Source: Massariosphaeria phaeospora (lineage: Eukaryota; Ascomycota; Dothideomycetes; Pleosporales). From it: 64,000 nucleotides of DNA. Positions 21,095 to 32,693 of this stretch are shown one piece after another. The notes under the pieces were generated by a model. That model was not told where the DNA came from. It did no database searches and was given only the letters and a program-made list of their open reading frames with translations. Within the stretch, counting starts at the first letter, position 1. Each line of letters starts with the position of its first letter. The translations under genes were made by a program, and so were the position numbers. The stretch covers positions 1-64,000 of the forward strand of contig JAADJZ010000015.1 in assembly GCA_011032825.1 (NCBI GenBank), read 5' to 3'.

Positions 21095-21617
21095 TGCGCG
21101 AATTGTTGATGGAGTTCAGATCGATGAGAAGATGCGCGTGCGCGAAGGGTTGACTTTGTAGTGCGCAGCGAGCAGGCGGGTGAGAGGGTGCGGAAGTGAG
21201 AGAGATAAAAGACGTCAGCGCCGCCAGGTCGTCGCGCACGGACCTCGATTCTGGGACCGCCGTCGCCCTGGCGCGGAAGTGACGGGCCACCCGCTGACAT
21301 AATTGATTGCCGACGCGTGCGCGTACCTAAGTGATCCTGCCCTCCTACCTGGACAAATCCCTCCTTCCATTGTCTAGTGTAGCACCTAAAGAGGCCTCTA
21401 TAAGAATTGAAGTAAATCACTCCTATACTGCTAAAAAGTCCTGTCCTGTCAAGAGGATCGCCAAACGTCTGTCTCTCGGCAACGAATTCTGCCAGGGGGT
21501 GCGGGCGGTGCCTGAGCCACGCGAGCGGTGTGGGGGCACTTTGTGCCTCTCCCTCCAGCCCTGTTCACTCCCACGCCGGAATTTGCAAGCCTTCCTTTCT
21601 CGTCCACTTCAGACGTC
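21095..21617. promoter_or_regulatory. Divergent promoter of UBA2 and QNG1 with a MITE-like fragment
   Basis: This 523 bp interval separates two divergent start codons. It contains cctgtcaagaggatcgcc at about 21445-21463. Read in reverse, the segment 21330-21460 resembles the start of the repeat at 27538-27853 over about 40 bp. No separate gene is seen. Confidence 0.5.
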
Positions 21618-22908
21618 ATGTCCGACGACGAAGTAGACCATGAGTTGCTGGACCTTCTCCGGAAATCTCTCGGAATCGGCCCTGCAGACCCTTCTGCGCC
21701 GCCGGAAACGAAGGTGCTGCAGAATGCACAATACATCTACGACAACAGTGTTGATGTTGCGCTCGACATGCGCCACACGAAGCTGGCCGCTATTTCAGTT
21801 CTGGAAGAGATGCAGAAGCGCGAGTACAGCACGACAGCATGGGCCAAACACCAACTTCACCCCGAGGCAAAGGATGAATCCACCGTCCGTTTCATCTTCA
21901 CCGTGGATCTACTCAACTTTAGTTTCTGGAGTGAGAAGAGCGACGACGAGCGGTATGCAGTGACGTATCGGGGCAAGAAGTGGACCGGATACTGGAGCTT
22001 AGTGGCAGCAATCCAAAGAGCGCTGGACGAGGAAATCCCCATTACTGACAGCGACTTTTGGATCAACGAGGAAGAATGCACGGATGAGGTTCTGCGGAGT
22101 GTCTTTCGATCGGATACGGAAGCAGAGATCCCCATGTTTGAGGAGAGGGTCAAGTGCTTGCGCGAGGCCGGCCAAATCTTGCAAGAGGTGTGTACGCAGT
22201 TCTTGCGTCTCTTATACATTAACACGAGGGGCTCCATGGCCTAACATCACAGGAATTCGACAGTAGCGTGTCGACGCTTATAGACGATGCGAAGAACTCC
22301 GCCGCTGGCTTGGTCAACATGCTCGCAGAGAGATTTCCATGCTTCCGCGACGAAGCGAAATTTGAGCGGAAGATGGTGCGCTTCTTGAAGCGGGCGCAAA
22401 TCTTTGTTGCCGATCTATGGGCCGCTTTTGAAGGAGAGGCGTATGGGAGCTTCAACGACATTGACAAAATCACCATGTTTGCGGGTCAGTCTTCATGCAT
22501 CAAACTTTGCATCATCATGGCAACAATGAACACTCTAGTTTAGAGCTAACCACCCTTAGACTACCGCGTCCCGCAGATGCTCCACTCCCTCGGCGTCCTT
22601 GTGTACTGTCCGCCCCTCGAAGGTAAGCTGCGGCGATTCGAAACTATCGAACCTGGCCACTCCTGGGAGTTGCAAATACGAGGTATTACCCCAGAAGCTA
22701 TCTAACACAGCACTTCTGTTTCTGACTGTGCGCAGGTTGCAGCATCTGGGCTGTTGAGCTCTTAAGACGAGAGATTTTAAAACTCCAACCCGACGCCGAG
22801 GTCAACGCCATCCTCATCGACTTCTTCTTGTACGACTTGGCCAAAGAGAGAGAAGCTGCGGAGGTTGAAGCTATTCCACATCACAGAACGCGGAGTATAT
22901 GGTACTGA
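21618..22908 (+). CDS. QNG1: Queuosine 5'-phosphate N-glycosylase/hydrolase (DUF2419, four exons)
   Basis: Exons are 21618-22187, 22253-22484, 22560-22682 and 22736-22908, giving 365 residues. The protein matches the queuosine salvage family (formerly DUF2419, human C9orf64): 'SDFWINEEEC', 'LRSVFRSDTEAEIPMFEERV', 'FPCFRDEAKF', 'RAQIFVADLW', 'YRVPQMLHSLGVL', 'GCSIWAVELLRREI', and the conserved C-terminal 'IDFFLYDLAKE' with final 'HHRTRSIWY'. It releases the base queuine from queuosine 5'-monophosphate so that it can be reused for tRNA modification. Fungi that keep this gene scavenge queuine although they do not make it. A possible splice donor inside exon 3 (gaaggtaagc) is ignored because the coding sequence reads through in the conserved frame. 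Confidence 0.92.
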
Positions 22909-23219
22909 GAAATGGGAGAAGCTGCATTGACGGATTTGCATATAGACTAGCAGGCATCAGTATGACTTTATGATGCCATGATCTGCCCACCAGATAGAGG
23001 AGAATCGCTTGAGCACGAACTAGACGAATGGTGTACATCGACGCCGTGACCACACTCACTCTTTCGCGCCCGCTACTCACTGGGTGACCCCACCATCTTC
23101 TTTCAAGGCCCTATCTGTACACCACCTAGTATACTAGTTACGGCAAGGCCTTGTAATAGAGTTGAACTATCCACCTCTAGTTCGAACTACCATACTGTCA
23201 AGAGGATTGCCCAAAAGGT
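22909..23219. repeat. Intergenic DNA with a partial MITE-like repeat (about 23100-23215)
   Basis: Read in reverse from 23210, the sequence starts with cctcttgacagt and continues for roughly 110 bp with clear similarity to 27538-27660. It includes a pair of inverted arms around caaggcc/ggccttg. It ends against the broken GNAT gene. Confidence 0.55.
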
Positions 23220-23640
23220 CTACGTATCCTCATCAGCAATAAATTTCGCCACTTCTCTGCCACCTTCTTCCTTCCTAACCATACACCCATGCCAATTCAC
23301 CCCCTCCCCTCCCTACCAAACTCAACCCCCTGACCAGCACAACCCCCCACTTCTCATAGACCTCGCGCGCCATCACCGTCGTATCCAGATACGTCTCCAA
23401 CCCCTCCCGATCCGCCATCAACGTCAGCCCCCAAGCCAGCAGAAAGCCCGCTGCCCCTTGCCACCGGTGGATCCTTGGCGACGGCGCGGATGGTGGATTC
23501 GGAGACGGGGAGCTATTTGTGGGACCCGTGTAGGCGAGAGCACAGATGCGGGTCCAGGAGAGGGTGTCGCTGGGGAGGAGCGGTGTAGTTGGAGGGGCTT
23601 TTGGGGTGGGTGGCGTCAGTATCGGGGGGAGAAGGGTGGA
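23220..23640 (-). pseudogene. GNAT N-acetyltransferase remnant (C-terminal part)
   Basis: Read on the minus strand, the segment carries the acetyl-CoA-binding end of a GNAT domain: 'GAAGFLLAWGLTLMADREGL' then 'YLDTTVMAREVYEKWGVVLV', which matches the 'L..W....AD..GL..YL.aS..g..lYEk.GF' pattern. A frameshift in a G-rich run near 23310 moves the end to another frame ('NWHGCMVRKEEGG' to the stop at 23220-23222). No intact N-terminal half or start codon was found upstream of the stretch. The gene is thus probably decayed, or has an unrecognised exon structure. A MITE-like repeat abuts its 3' end. Confidence 0.5.
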
Positions 23641-24426
23641 GGGGTGGCGATGGGGCCACGGATCAGTATCAAGTTAGAAGCTGTCGAGCGGAGTTGCAAT
23701 TCTCAGTATTTGGAAATCGAAAATCGGGATCGGGATCGTTTATGATACGAAGAGCGCATAACGGATCTAGTATCTACAGAGTACCTGCTCGTTTGTTTGG
23801 CTTGAAATAGGTGCAATAATCGAGTCGAAGGTGGGCATGAGGCTGTGGTTGTGGTGTACAGGTTATGAGGTTAAGCGAGCCGCAGGTGGCGGGGCGGGGC
23901 ATCGATTCGTGCAACCCACCCCCACGCTGCTATCTTGAGCTGTCATCAACCCTCAACTCTAGGGATGGGATTCGTAGCTGTCTCGTTATATAAATAACTG
24001 ATTCTACTTTGTTTGAAATTAATCTGATGCGAATTGGTGAATAAGTAGCCAGAATCCTGTTCTCCTAGTCAAATTTCTAGTCGGGCTGTCAGAGTGCTTG
24101 GCACAAGACAAGCCTTGACACCGGCATCACCGGCATAGCCGCATCCACAACTACGACTTGCTATATACATGTTCTCTGTACTAGCCGCCGCTGCACCGTG
24201 TCCGTTGACCCCGCCCCTCTGTTTGTGGTATTTGTTAGCACCGTGGGTACGTAGCTAGGAATGCATGCATGGGTCTAGAACAGGCGACAATGCCGAGCAG
24301 GCCCGAACGTCTTCATTACTGTTTCTCGCTCTGCTACTCTTGTTGCTCTCTACTCACGGCTCTACACACCTAGTGACGCCAGCGCCGTCTGCATCAGCCC
24401 GGCTATGCGCCTGTTCCTCTCACACC
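23641..24426. other. Intergenic region upstream of the histidine kinase, no gene seen
   Basis: It holds the lost 5' part of the GNAT remnant and the promoter and leader of the kinase. A pyrimidine-rich run (24320-24350) lies just before the kinase start. Confidence 0.35.
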
Positions 24427-27400
24427 ATGTTTGACGCCCGCGAACGGGATCTGCAGAGGTAGGGCCCGTCCTCGAGGACAACGACGTCCCCCGCAGCATC
24501 CCTTCTAACATTCGCCACCTGCGCAGATACTACCAGCCATGGCTGGACGCACAAACGCTTGTCCACGCCTCCGACGGCCTCTCGAAGCAGGGCCTCGACG
24601 GCTACCAGCCCCAGGGATCGCGCGACAAGGCCCTGACGGCGTTTGCGCAGCTTGCCGCCCTGCGTCTCGATGCGCGGAGGGCCATGGTCTCCCTGGTCGA
24701 CGAGACCAAGCAATACATTTTGGCTGAAGCCACGCGGACTCTCTCGCTGTTCTCCCACAACGCAGATGTCGCCGAGGACCAGATCTGGCTGGGCAACACG
24801 ATCCTCGCGCGCGCCGACGCCGTGTGTCACCATACCTTCACCTCGAGCTACACGGCCCGCGATGAGAACGGGAACGCATATACGGCCGACTGCCTGGTTG
24901 TGCCAGACTGCCGTGAGGATCCCCGATTTGCGGACAAGGACTACGTGACCAGCGAGCCCGGTGTGCGGTTCTACGCAGGCGTGCCCATCACCACCCGGCT
25001 GGGCCACCAAATCGGCGTGTATGCTGTGTCGGACGATCGCCCGCGTAAAGGAATGAGCATATCCGACCTCAAGTTCATGCAGGATGTCGCGGCTACTGTT
25101 ATGGAGCATTTGGAACTTGCCAAGGATAGCAACGACCGCGTCAAGGGGGAGCGCATGGTCCGAGGTCTTACAGACTTCATCGAGCGCTCGTGTTCCCTGG
25201 GGTCCAAACACGAGACCAGCAAGAAGTCTACCACTATGGAGAAGCAGACGGAGAATGCACGGTTAGAGGCGCTTGCAGACGAGGTTCCTGCCATCGCCGC
25301 AACAGTGCCAGCCAAACAGCCCCAGCGAAAGCAGGACTCCGAGCGCGGAGTCGACACCTCCCGCATCTTCACAAGAGCTGCACGCATCATACGCCAATCC
25401 ACATTGGCTGATGTAAGTTCTGTATTCTTGTTTTCAAGCGTCTCAGCCGACACACTGGATGTTAATCTAACCAAGACTAGGGTGTCGTCTTCTTCGATAC
25501 AAGCGCAGCAGGAATCAGTGGTCACGTTTACGAGAATTGCAGTCCTCTAGTCAGCAGCGACGAGGATACCAACCAGACGACCACCGACTTTGATGCTGTG
25601 GATTCTACGGCAACAATCAGGAGACGAAAGAAGCTGGTAAAGAGCTTTAGGCCCTCTACAAAGGCATCATCGCACATCGACGACGTGGAGAGTAGCCAAC
25701 ATCCATCAGGCGTACCGTTAGCGACTGATACTAAAGCATGCCCCCTGGTCGCGATATCTCTCCAATCGGACGATCCTGCACCCCTGCAAAGTGATCTTTC
25801 CTTTACGGAGGCGGCCATGGCGCGCTATATCCTGCGTTATCCATATGGCAAATTCTTCAACTTCAATGAAGAGGGGACAGGGTTCAACTCGAGCGATGAC
25901 AAATCGGAAAAGTCTGAGACCGAGTGCTCTGACAATCATAATACAGAGGCTCCATCCATCAAAAGACCCAGGAAGAAAAAGAGCAAATTCACCCCCGACG
26001 AATTGCTTCGGATTGTACCTAATATCAGGAGCCTAATCTTCTTACCTCTGTACGACCCAACTTCCGAAAACTGGGTCGCCGGAGGTTTCATCTGGAGTAC
26101 CCAACCTGGCAGACTGTTGAGCCCGGAGAACGAACTACCCTACCTAAGAGCTTTCGGTAACAGCATTACCAGTGAAATATCACGCGCAACTGCGCAAAAG
26201 TCGGACAGAGCTAAAACAACCTTCATCGCCTCGATATCCCATGAGTTGCGCTCCCCCCTTCATGGCATTCTCGGGTCGGTTGAATTTCTCCACGACGCAG
26301 TATCGTCAGCCTATCAGAAGACGCTGGTGTCGTCCATTGAGACGTGTGGAAAAACATTGCTAGACACGATTGATCACGTTCTCGACTATGCGAAGATTAA
26401 CAAGTTACGGGACGCGGATTCCCGTCGCAAGCAACGGCCCGAAGGGCGTCACAGGAGGCTACCCGGTGACAATTCGATACTAGGTGTTACTACTGACTTT
26501 AATCTAGCACAACTGGTCGAGGAAGTTTGCGAGACGGTTTGCGCCGGCGAAACTTTCCGCAGTACGCATCAACTACACGACGGCGCGTTTCACGAGCATG
26601 TTGATACAGCGCAATCTAACAGAATTCAAGGCGATGCTTCGAGTGAGCCAACAGAACCACAAAGCCGTGTAGCTGTTACGCTTAGAGTGGCACCTTTTGT
26701 GAATTGGATGGTACGGTCTCAACCGGGGGCTATGAGGAGGATTGTTATGAATCTTCTAGGCAACTCGATGAAATATACGACATCCGGGTTCATCACCATA
26801 TCGCTTTTACAGGAGGAAGGTAAATCGCAATTCGTCGAGTTCACGCTTTCCGTTGAAGACTCCGGCAAAGGAATGTCCAGCGAATATCAACGCACCAAGC
26901 TATTTGCACCATTCAGTCAAGAGGATTCTTTCTCCAGTGGCACCGGACTTGGTCTCAGTATCGTGAAACAAATTGTCGACTCTCTGAATGGCAAGATCGA
27001 GGTACAGAGTACTGTAGACGTAGGGACCAATGCTCAAGTGGTATTAAGACTCCCGGCGGGAGAAAGCCAGAATTCGAGAGCAAGTCAAACCCTGATTCAA
27101 GCTCCAGAGGCGCTAAAGAAAAAATCCGCCAGTACCGTATTCCCGCCGAAAAGCCTTGGAGGAGGTGGCCAAAAGGTCAAAGAGTCTATGCGTCAAGCTT
27201 GCGAAGGCTTTGGCATGCAGACATCCGACACTTTTGACTTGACAGTAGCGCAGCCAGATTTCTTGCTTACTGAGCCAGTCTCTCTCGATACTATACTTAC
27301 CGAGCAGGCCACGACGAAGCCACACATGCCGCCGCTTGCCGTGATATGTACCTGCACGGACCTGACCGAGAAGAGGACCATCGAGTCACACATCAGCCGG

Positions 27401-27545
27401 CAGTTTGCCGCCCTTGGCTGGATAGTGGAAGTGGTTACGCAACCGTAAGTGCTTCTGTCTATCACTTCACTAGCAAGACCATGACAGCAGCACCCGCCTA
27501 GCAGCATTGGTTGCCAATATAGATGACTTTATGCGAGCCTCTTGA
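24427..27545 (+). pseudogene. Hybrid histidine kinase: GAF, HisKA and HATPase part, cut off by an insertion
   Basis: Exons are 24427-24458, 24527-25412, 25481-27444 and 27488-27545. The start 'MFDARERDLQRYYQPWL' is the usual beginning of this fungal kinase group. A GAF domain follows ('MVSLVDETKQYILAEATRTL' to 'YAGVPITT', nt 24684-25000). A phosphoacceptor box 'SISHELRSPLHGILGS' has its His at nt 26240-26242. The HATPase shows 'NLLGNSMKYT' (N box), 'EDSGKGMS' (G1), 'LFAPFSQED' (F) and 'GTGLGLSIVKQ' (G2). All catalytic motifs look intact. Reading then ends at a TGA (27543-27545) inside the first bases of an inserted repeat. The receiver domain continues beyond the insert. If unspliced, the protein would lack its phosphorelay output. 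Confidence 0.8.
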
Positions 27546-27853
27546 CAGTTTAGGAGTTTTGAGCAATAGGTAGAGGTCCGCCTCTATCTTTACAAAGCCC
27601 TACTTATATCCAGCATACTTGGTATTGGCTTGTAGGGCTTGTAGAAATAAGAGGGTAGGCATACCTAGGTGCGCATCGGAACCGAATTATGACCGGGGCC
27701 GGCATCTTCCTCCTCATATTGGTCACTCTGTTTCTATGCTCTCAGCTCTGTTCCTACTGCTTCACAATATCTACTGTACTAGATACATCAGGCATTTGTT
27801 CGGGAGAGTCAGAGCTATTAGATGCGGCTAAAATCTGCTCTACTGTCACGAGG
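27538..27853. mobile_element. MITE-like insertion in the histidine kinase gene
   Basis: This 316 bp segment begins cctcttgacagt and ends actgtcacgagg, 12 bp inverted termini with one mismatch. It has no coding potential and contains an internal hairpin (tacaaagccctac at about 27591 against gtagggcttgta at about 27634). Partial copies occur at 23100-23215 and 21330-21460. Coding sequence of one kinase gene lies on both sides, and the left terminus itself supplies the TGA stop. Target duplication is unclear; TA is possible if the ends extend six bases further out. Confidence 0.65.
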
Positions 27854-28658
27854 ATTGAGTAAAATCGCCGGGCTATTCGACGACAACTCGTGTCAACGCG
27901 TACAAAAGCTAACGTTGATGAACAGCTGCGGGCCGCGAAAACTAGCGCTCGCGCTCTTGGATTGCCAAAGTCGTTCTACCAATGAAGGAATCCAGAGATC
28001 TCTGACTCGCTCGTCGAGTAACTACCCGAGCCAAACATCTCCACCCCCAGGCCCGCAAGCCCTCGTCCACCGTAGCATGAGTGATATGGCTATGGAAATC
28101 CAGGTTGCCGCTAACGCAGTGGCCGAAGTTCACTCGCCACTCATATCTGCGACCATGCAAATTCCATCGCCTCTATCAATGCCAGGATTGGATGCAGCAA
28201 AGCAAGACACTCCGACTTCGCAGGCGCAGCCGAACGAATACTTCACACCACGAGTTCTTCTTGTCGACGACAACGCCATCAACCTGAAACTTTTGGTCGT
28301 GTTCGCGAAACGGCAGAAACTCGTGTACCGCGAAGCGATGAACGGACTCGAGGCCTTGACAGAATACAAGAAGATGGCCGCCACGTGTGAATCTACCGCT
28401 CCGTCTACGCCTCCTCCGAAAGCGTTTGACTTTGTGCTCATGGACTTGTCGATGCCTGTCATGGATGGCTTGGAGTCGACGCGCCAGATTCGCCAATACG
28501 AGACGGATAACAAGGCCCCGCGCAGTACCATCATCGCTCTGACGGGCCTTGCGAGCGCGCAGGACCAGCAGGATGCGGTTGATGCGGGCGTCGACATGTA
28601 TCTTGTCAAGCCGGTCAAGTTTGCAGACATCAAACGCATTTTTGGAGGGGCGAATTAA
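27854..28658 (+). pseudogene. Receiver (response regulator) part of the interrupted hybrid histidine kinase
   Basis: After the insert the frame resumes with 'SKIAGLFDDNSCQRVQKL' and 'CGPRKLALALLD', the usual link between kinase and receiver in fungal hybrid kinases. A low-complexity linker and a receiver domain follow: 'RVLLVDDNAINLKLL' (acidic pair), 'FDFVLMDLSMPVMDG' (phospho-acceptor Asp at about nt 28443-28445), 'ALTGLAS' (Thr) and 'YLVKPVKF' (Lys). All receiver key residues are present, so decay after the insertion is slight. A splice from the donor at 27445 to the AG at 27858-27859 would remove the insert and keep frame, at the cost of the small exon 27488-27545. Confidence 0.75.
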
Positions 28659-29334
28659 TGCAATAGATGCTGGTTGGCGCTCGGGGGTTTTAAGGTCAAG
28701 ATGGGACAAAGCTAGAGGTCAGTACTGGTCTCAATGTGGACTCATACATGCCGGAGACTTGGGATGTATGCTGTTGGTTGTAAAACGTGCAAACACTATT
28801 AGAGCTTGCGCGCACAACGAATTAGAGGTATAGCACGCTTGAACGCAATTTTTGTTGCAACAAATGCAGCAAACGGCGTCAAACATTCTCTGGGACCACA
28901 TATGAAGATAACCATGTGCAAACGACTTGACGCTTCCAGACAATCTGCTATCGGATCCTTATCACATACACGCCGACGCTACCCGGTGAATGGCGGGCTC
29001 GTCATGATGTTTATTTTCACGATGACGCACTAAGAATTCTTTCCTGGTCCGTTGTCCGTACGAAGAACGCAACCTCTGCTCCGGACCGAACGACGACGGG
29101 GCAATTTCAGATCTGCCCTGCCAACGGACAGACGTCGGTTGTGATAGTTTGATAAGGCACGTTCTCCGCTGTTCGACGGTCTTGCTGCATCACTTGACCC
29201 TACAGAAACTCGAACACCACGTGCGTCCGAAGTAGCTGGAAGCCTCGCTTCCAACTCCACCTGGTTAATCCAGCGCAACTGCCCTCTTGGACTAACCTTG
29301 AAACAGCAGACAGAGCGCCAAGTTGAGGTCCATC
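28659..29334. other. Intergenic region, no gene seen
   Basis: No domain-bearing frame was found on either strand. It includes the leader of the ThrE-like gene, whose upstream in-frame ATG at 29323 is a less likely start than 29335. Confidence 0.4.
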
Positions 29335-31509
29335 ATGGCGCCCGAGTCACTCGACGCGCATGAGCTGTGTCATCTGCCAGCTCCATCCGCTTCACCAGCC
29401 GATCAGCCCAGGACTGTGCGGCTCAACGTTCCAGCTGTCCGAGTTGCCAGTCCAGACCACGCTGATGGCCAGCCCACTCCATCCGGCCCTGACAATCATG
29501 CGGTCGCGGCCGAGGAGCTTCTGAAAGCGCACAGGCAAGGGCCCGTTTGCGAAAAGCCTTTACAGCCACCGGCCGAAGATGAAAGCGAAAAGTACGCTGT
29601 CTCGGGCAACGCCCAAGGGGGAGTGTTCTATCAGCTTCTCCAGGCTTACAAGAACCCGTCTCTCGGCGACTTGCCGTCGGATCCAAACTTCGCATACCCC
29701 GCGCCGAGGCCCGCCTCCTCAGCTGCCACCACGCCGCGCCGGAAATGGTACGAGCAAGACAAGGACGCTCCCTCGCGGGACACGATGGCCACGCTCGTGG
29801 GCGCGTCGGCTAAACTTGCGAACCCGAACGACAAAGACGGAGTGGAGCAGCGTCGCGGCCACAAGCGAGACCACAACGGCAGCCACATCATGTCGATGGT
29901 GTGGAAGGCCAAAGAAGAGCAGGACGCGAGGATCAAGATACACGTTGCGGACATCCTGAAGCGTCAGCAGTACATCGTCAAGATGTGCCGTGCTCTGATG
30001 CTATTCGGCGCCCCTACGCACCGGCTCGAGGAGTACCTCGCTATGACGGCCAAGGTACTGGAGATCAACAGCCAGTTTCTGTATGTCCCGGGATGTATGC
30101 TGATCAGCTTCGACGACGCGCTTACACACACCGCCGAGGTCAAGATTGTGCGCACAGTGCAAGGCGTCAATCTCGCCAAGCTCAAAGACACCCACGACAT
30201 CTACAAGGAGGCCCTGCATGACGTTATCAGTCTTGACGAAGCACTCTCCCGGCTGGACGAAGTGATAAATTCAAAGGACCGCCATCCAGTCTGGCTCTGC
30301 GTCATCATGTACGGCCTCGCGAGCACTGCCGTGTCGACCTTCTTTAAGGCTCGATTCATCGATATGCCCGTCATCTTTGTACTCGGCACTACTCTAGGCT
30401 TCTTGCAGCTTGTAATTGCACCCCTGTCCCCGACATACAGCACCGTGTTCGAAGTTAGCGCGGCCATCTTGATGACCTTCCTGGCACGCGCGTTTGGAAG
30501 CATCCGTGGTGGGGATCTGTTCTGCTTCTCCGCTTTGGCACAAAGCTCCATCGCCATGATTCTTCCTGGATGGGTGAGTAACCCGTTATCACATTGTAGT
30601 CTCACTTTTACAGAACGGGTGGGGCTCAGGTTGCTAACTTCCATGCCCTTGTAGCTAGTTCTCAGCGCCGCTCTCGAACTCCAATCCAAAGCCATCGTCC
30701 CCGGATCAATCCGCCTCGTATTTGCGATCATCTACTCCCTCTTCCTTGGCTACGGCATCACTGTTGGGACCGCACTATACGGCGCTATTGACGCTAACGC
30801 TACTAACGATACTGTTTGCCGCGACCCGCTCCACCCGTATTGGAACTTCCTTTTCGTGCCCCTTTACGTCTTCTTCCAGACCTTCACCGTACAAGCCAAG
30901 TACAAGCAAATGCCCGCCATGATCGGTATCGCGCTAGCTGGCTATATCGTCAACTTCTACAGCAACATGAAGTTCTCGGCGAGCGCCCCGATCGCATATA
31001 CCTTCGGCGCGTTTGCAATTGGGGTGCTGGCGAACCTGTATAGTCGCTTGAAGCATGGAGTTGCGGCTGCGGTCCTGTTGCCGGCGGTTTATGTCCAGGT
31101 TCCGGGAAGTTTGGCGTCGAGTGGGAGTATTGCTAGTGCGCTGACGACGGCATCGTCGCTGATCAAAGGGTCAAACGGGGCGGCTAACGTACGTCTTCTG
31201 GCACACTTATGAGTTTGACTTCTTGCTAACCTCTCACACAGGTTTCACCGGATCACCTCAACGCCATTGTAAGTCGCATACACTCGTTTGCTTTTCCCGC
31301 CGCACCCGTCTTTTCTCCCCTCCGCCCTTCTCAGTGCACAATTTCAAGCTTCCTCGAACGTCTGAACATCAAACTGACGTCAAGCTCAGATCTTCAATGT
31401 CGCGGCAAGCATGATCCAAATCGCCATCGGCATCACAGTCGGACTGTTCATGAGCGCTCTGGTCATCTATCCCATGGGCAAACGGCGCAGCGGCTTGTGG
31501 ACGCTGTAA
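29335..31509 (+). CDS. ThrE/Prm10-type multispanning membrane protein (four exons)
   Basis: Exons are 29335-30573, 30655-31188, 31242-31268 and 31390-31509, giving 639 residues. The third exon is only 27 nt (nine codons, 'VSPDHLNAI'). Residues 1-200 are a hydrophilic, disordered cytosolic region. The remainder is the ThrE/DUF1212 domain: 'RALMLFGAPTHRLEEYLAMT' (the conserved first amphipathic part), then about ten hydrophobic spans, including 'GLASTAVSTFF', 'FGSIRGGDLFCFSALAQSSI' and 'AVLLPAVYVQVPGSLASSGS'. Relatives are yeast Prm10 and bacterial threonine/serine exporters. The substrate in fungi is not settled; amino-acid export is inferred from the family. The C terminus 'KRRSGLWTL' is typical of fungal members. 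Confidence 0.88.
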
Positions 31510-32183
31510 CATGCAAGCTCAGGACCGGGGCAGCTAGTGGATGCATGTCGCACAAGGTATCGTGACTGAAGTGAGCTTACGGGTGAATGCATGGGTCACG
31601 TGAGATTTCGAACATCCTGTGCCAAGCGCACCTAATCTTAATGTGTAATATGGCTTGCTGGAGTTATGTTTTACGGTTATGATGGCAGGTGGGGAAGGGG
31701 TAGACAAAACGAACTAATGATTAATTTGTGCATCTTCCCAGGCTCTGCTGAGAGGCAAGTAGCTCCTCGTAAATCTTCGTGTGTTGCTTTCCTCAATCAT
31801 TCACTACGTAATACGATGGCCATTTTTTCTTTCTTGACTCAAGTGCCTTGCTGTAGCTAATGATTACTAGTGGCTTTTCTATCGCACTGTCCTCTTCTTT
31901 CACCTCCAATTCAGCCCGAATTATGCTACCCCGCTCAAGCTCCCCAATGGTCCAGTCTCACTCTCTCACTCTCACTCTCTCGCTCTCACCGCACCACCTT
32001 CACCGCCGCGGCAAGCCGCCCTGAACCAGTCACCAGGCCCTCTCTAACCTAGCGTCTACGTCTGGATATATATCCACCCCGCCCGCCCTTTTAACCTCGA
32101 CCTTCCTTCTTCCTTCCACCTCTCTCTCCACACACACTTCGACAATAAACCACACACAAGCATCAACAACTTCAACCCACACC
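31510..32183. promoter_or_regulatory. Intergenic region; CT-repeat and TATA promoter of the secreted-protein gene
   Basis: A CTCTCACT-type microsatellite at about 31960-31990 and a TATA-like ggatatatatcc at about 32066 lie in front of the start at 32184, followed by a pyrimidine/CA-rich leader. No other gene is seen. Confidence 0.5.
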
Positions 32184-32693
32184 ATGTACTTCCTCAACGT
32201 GCTGCTCGTCGCAGTGTCTAGCTTCGCGGGCATGGGGCTTGCTGGTCCGGTTCGCGCGGGCTCGGGTGTCGCTGGATCGGATATCGCTGGCTCTGGCTCG
32301 AACCTCAACGCGCGCTTTGCCCCGCCGTACGAGTGCGGAACTGCGACTGATGCCGGTACGTCACGTCCTTCCTCCTTCCTCCCTTCCCTCCTCCTCCTTC
32401 CTCTCCCCCCCTCCCACACACACTAACCTCCCTCTTCCCCTCCAGCCAACACCACCCGCCCCCTCCTAACCGTCTCCTACCCCAACGTCCGCATGTGCAC
32501 GTCGTTCCCGGCGCCTCACCCCGCCGTGGCCTTCGACGTGGACGCCAAGTGCACCTGCGTGCTGTTCCGCGGGCCCAAGGACTGCCAGGCGCGCAATGTG
32601 CAGGAGCCGTTTTATACGATTGGGGGGCCGCGTAAGGTGGATTTGGGGGTTAGGGGGAGGACGGGGAGTGTGGGGTGTTGGGTTAGGGAGTAG
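32184..32693 (+). CDS. Small secreted cysteine-rich protein, 139 aa (two exons)
   Basis: Exons are 32184-32355 and 32446-32693; the 90 bp intron is CT-rich. An N-terminal hydrophobic signal 'MYFLNVLLVAVSSFAGMGLA' is followed by a Gly/Ser/Ala-rich pro-region. The mature part has six Cys: one in 'YECG', one in 'RMCT', a 'KCTC' pair, 'KDC' and a final 'GCW'. The order CG ... C ... CxC ... C ... C near the C terminus is the same as in the 53-62 kb family, but its intron is elsewhere (phase 1, right after 'ATDA'). I treat it as a distant member or look-alike. A TATA element lies about 115 bp upstream. It is probably secreted and disulfide-bonded; the function is unknown. Confidence 0.75.

Noticed and set aside
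22621..22680. Possible intron in QNG1 starting gaaggtaagc
   Set aside because: The reading through it matches the conserved family sequence up to the next real donor at 22683.
24420..25211. 263-codon minus-strand frame
   Set aside because: It is antisense to the GAF domain of the histidine kinase, whose motifs are clear.
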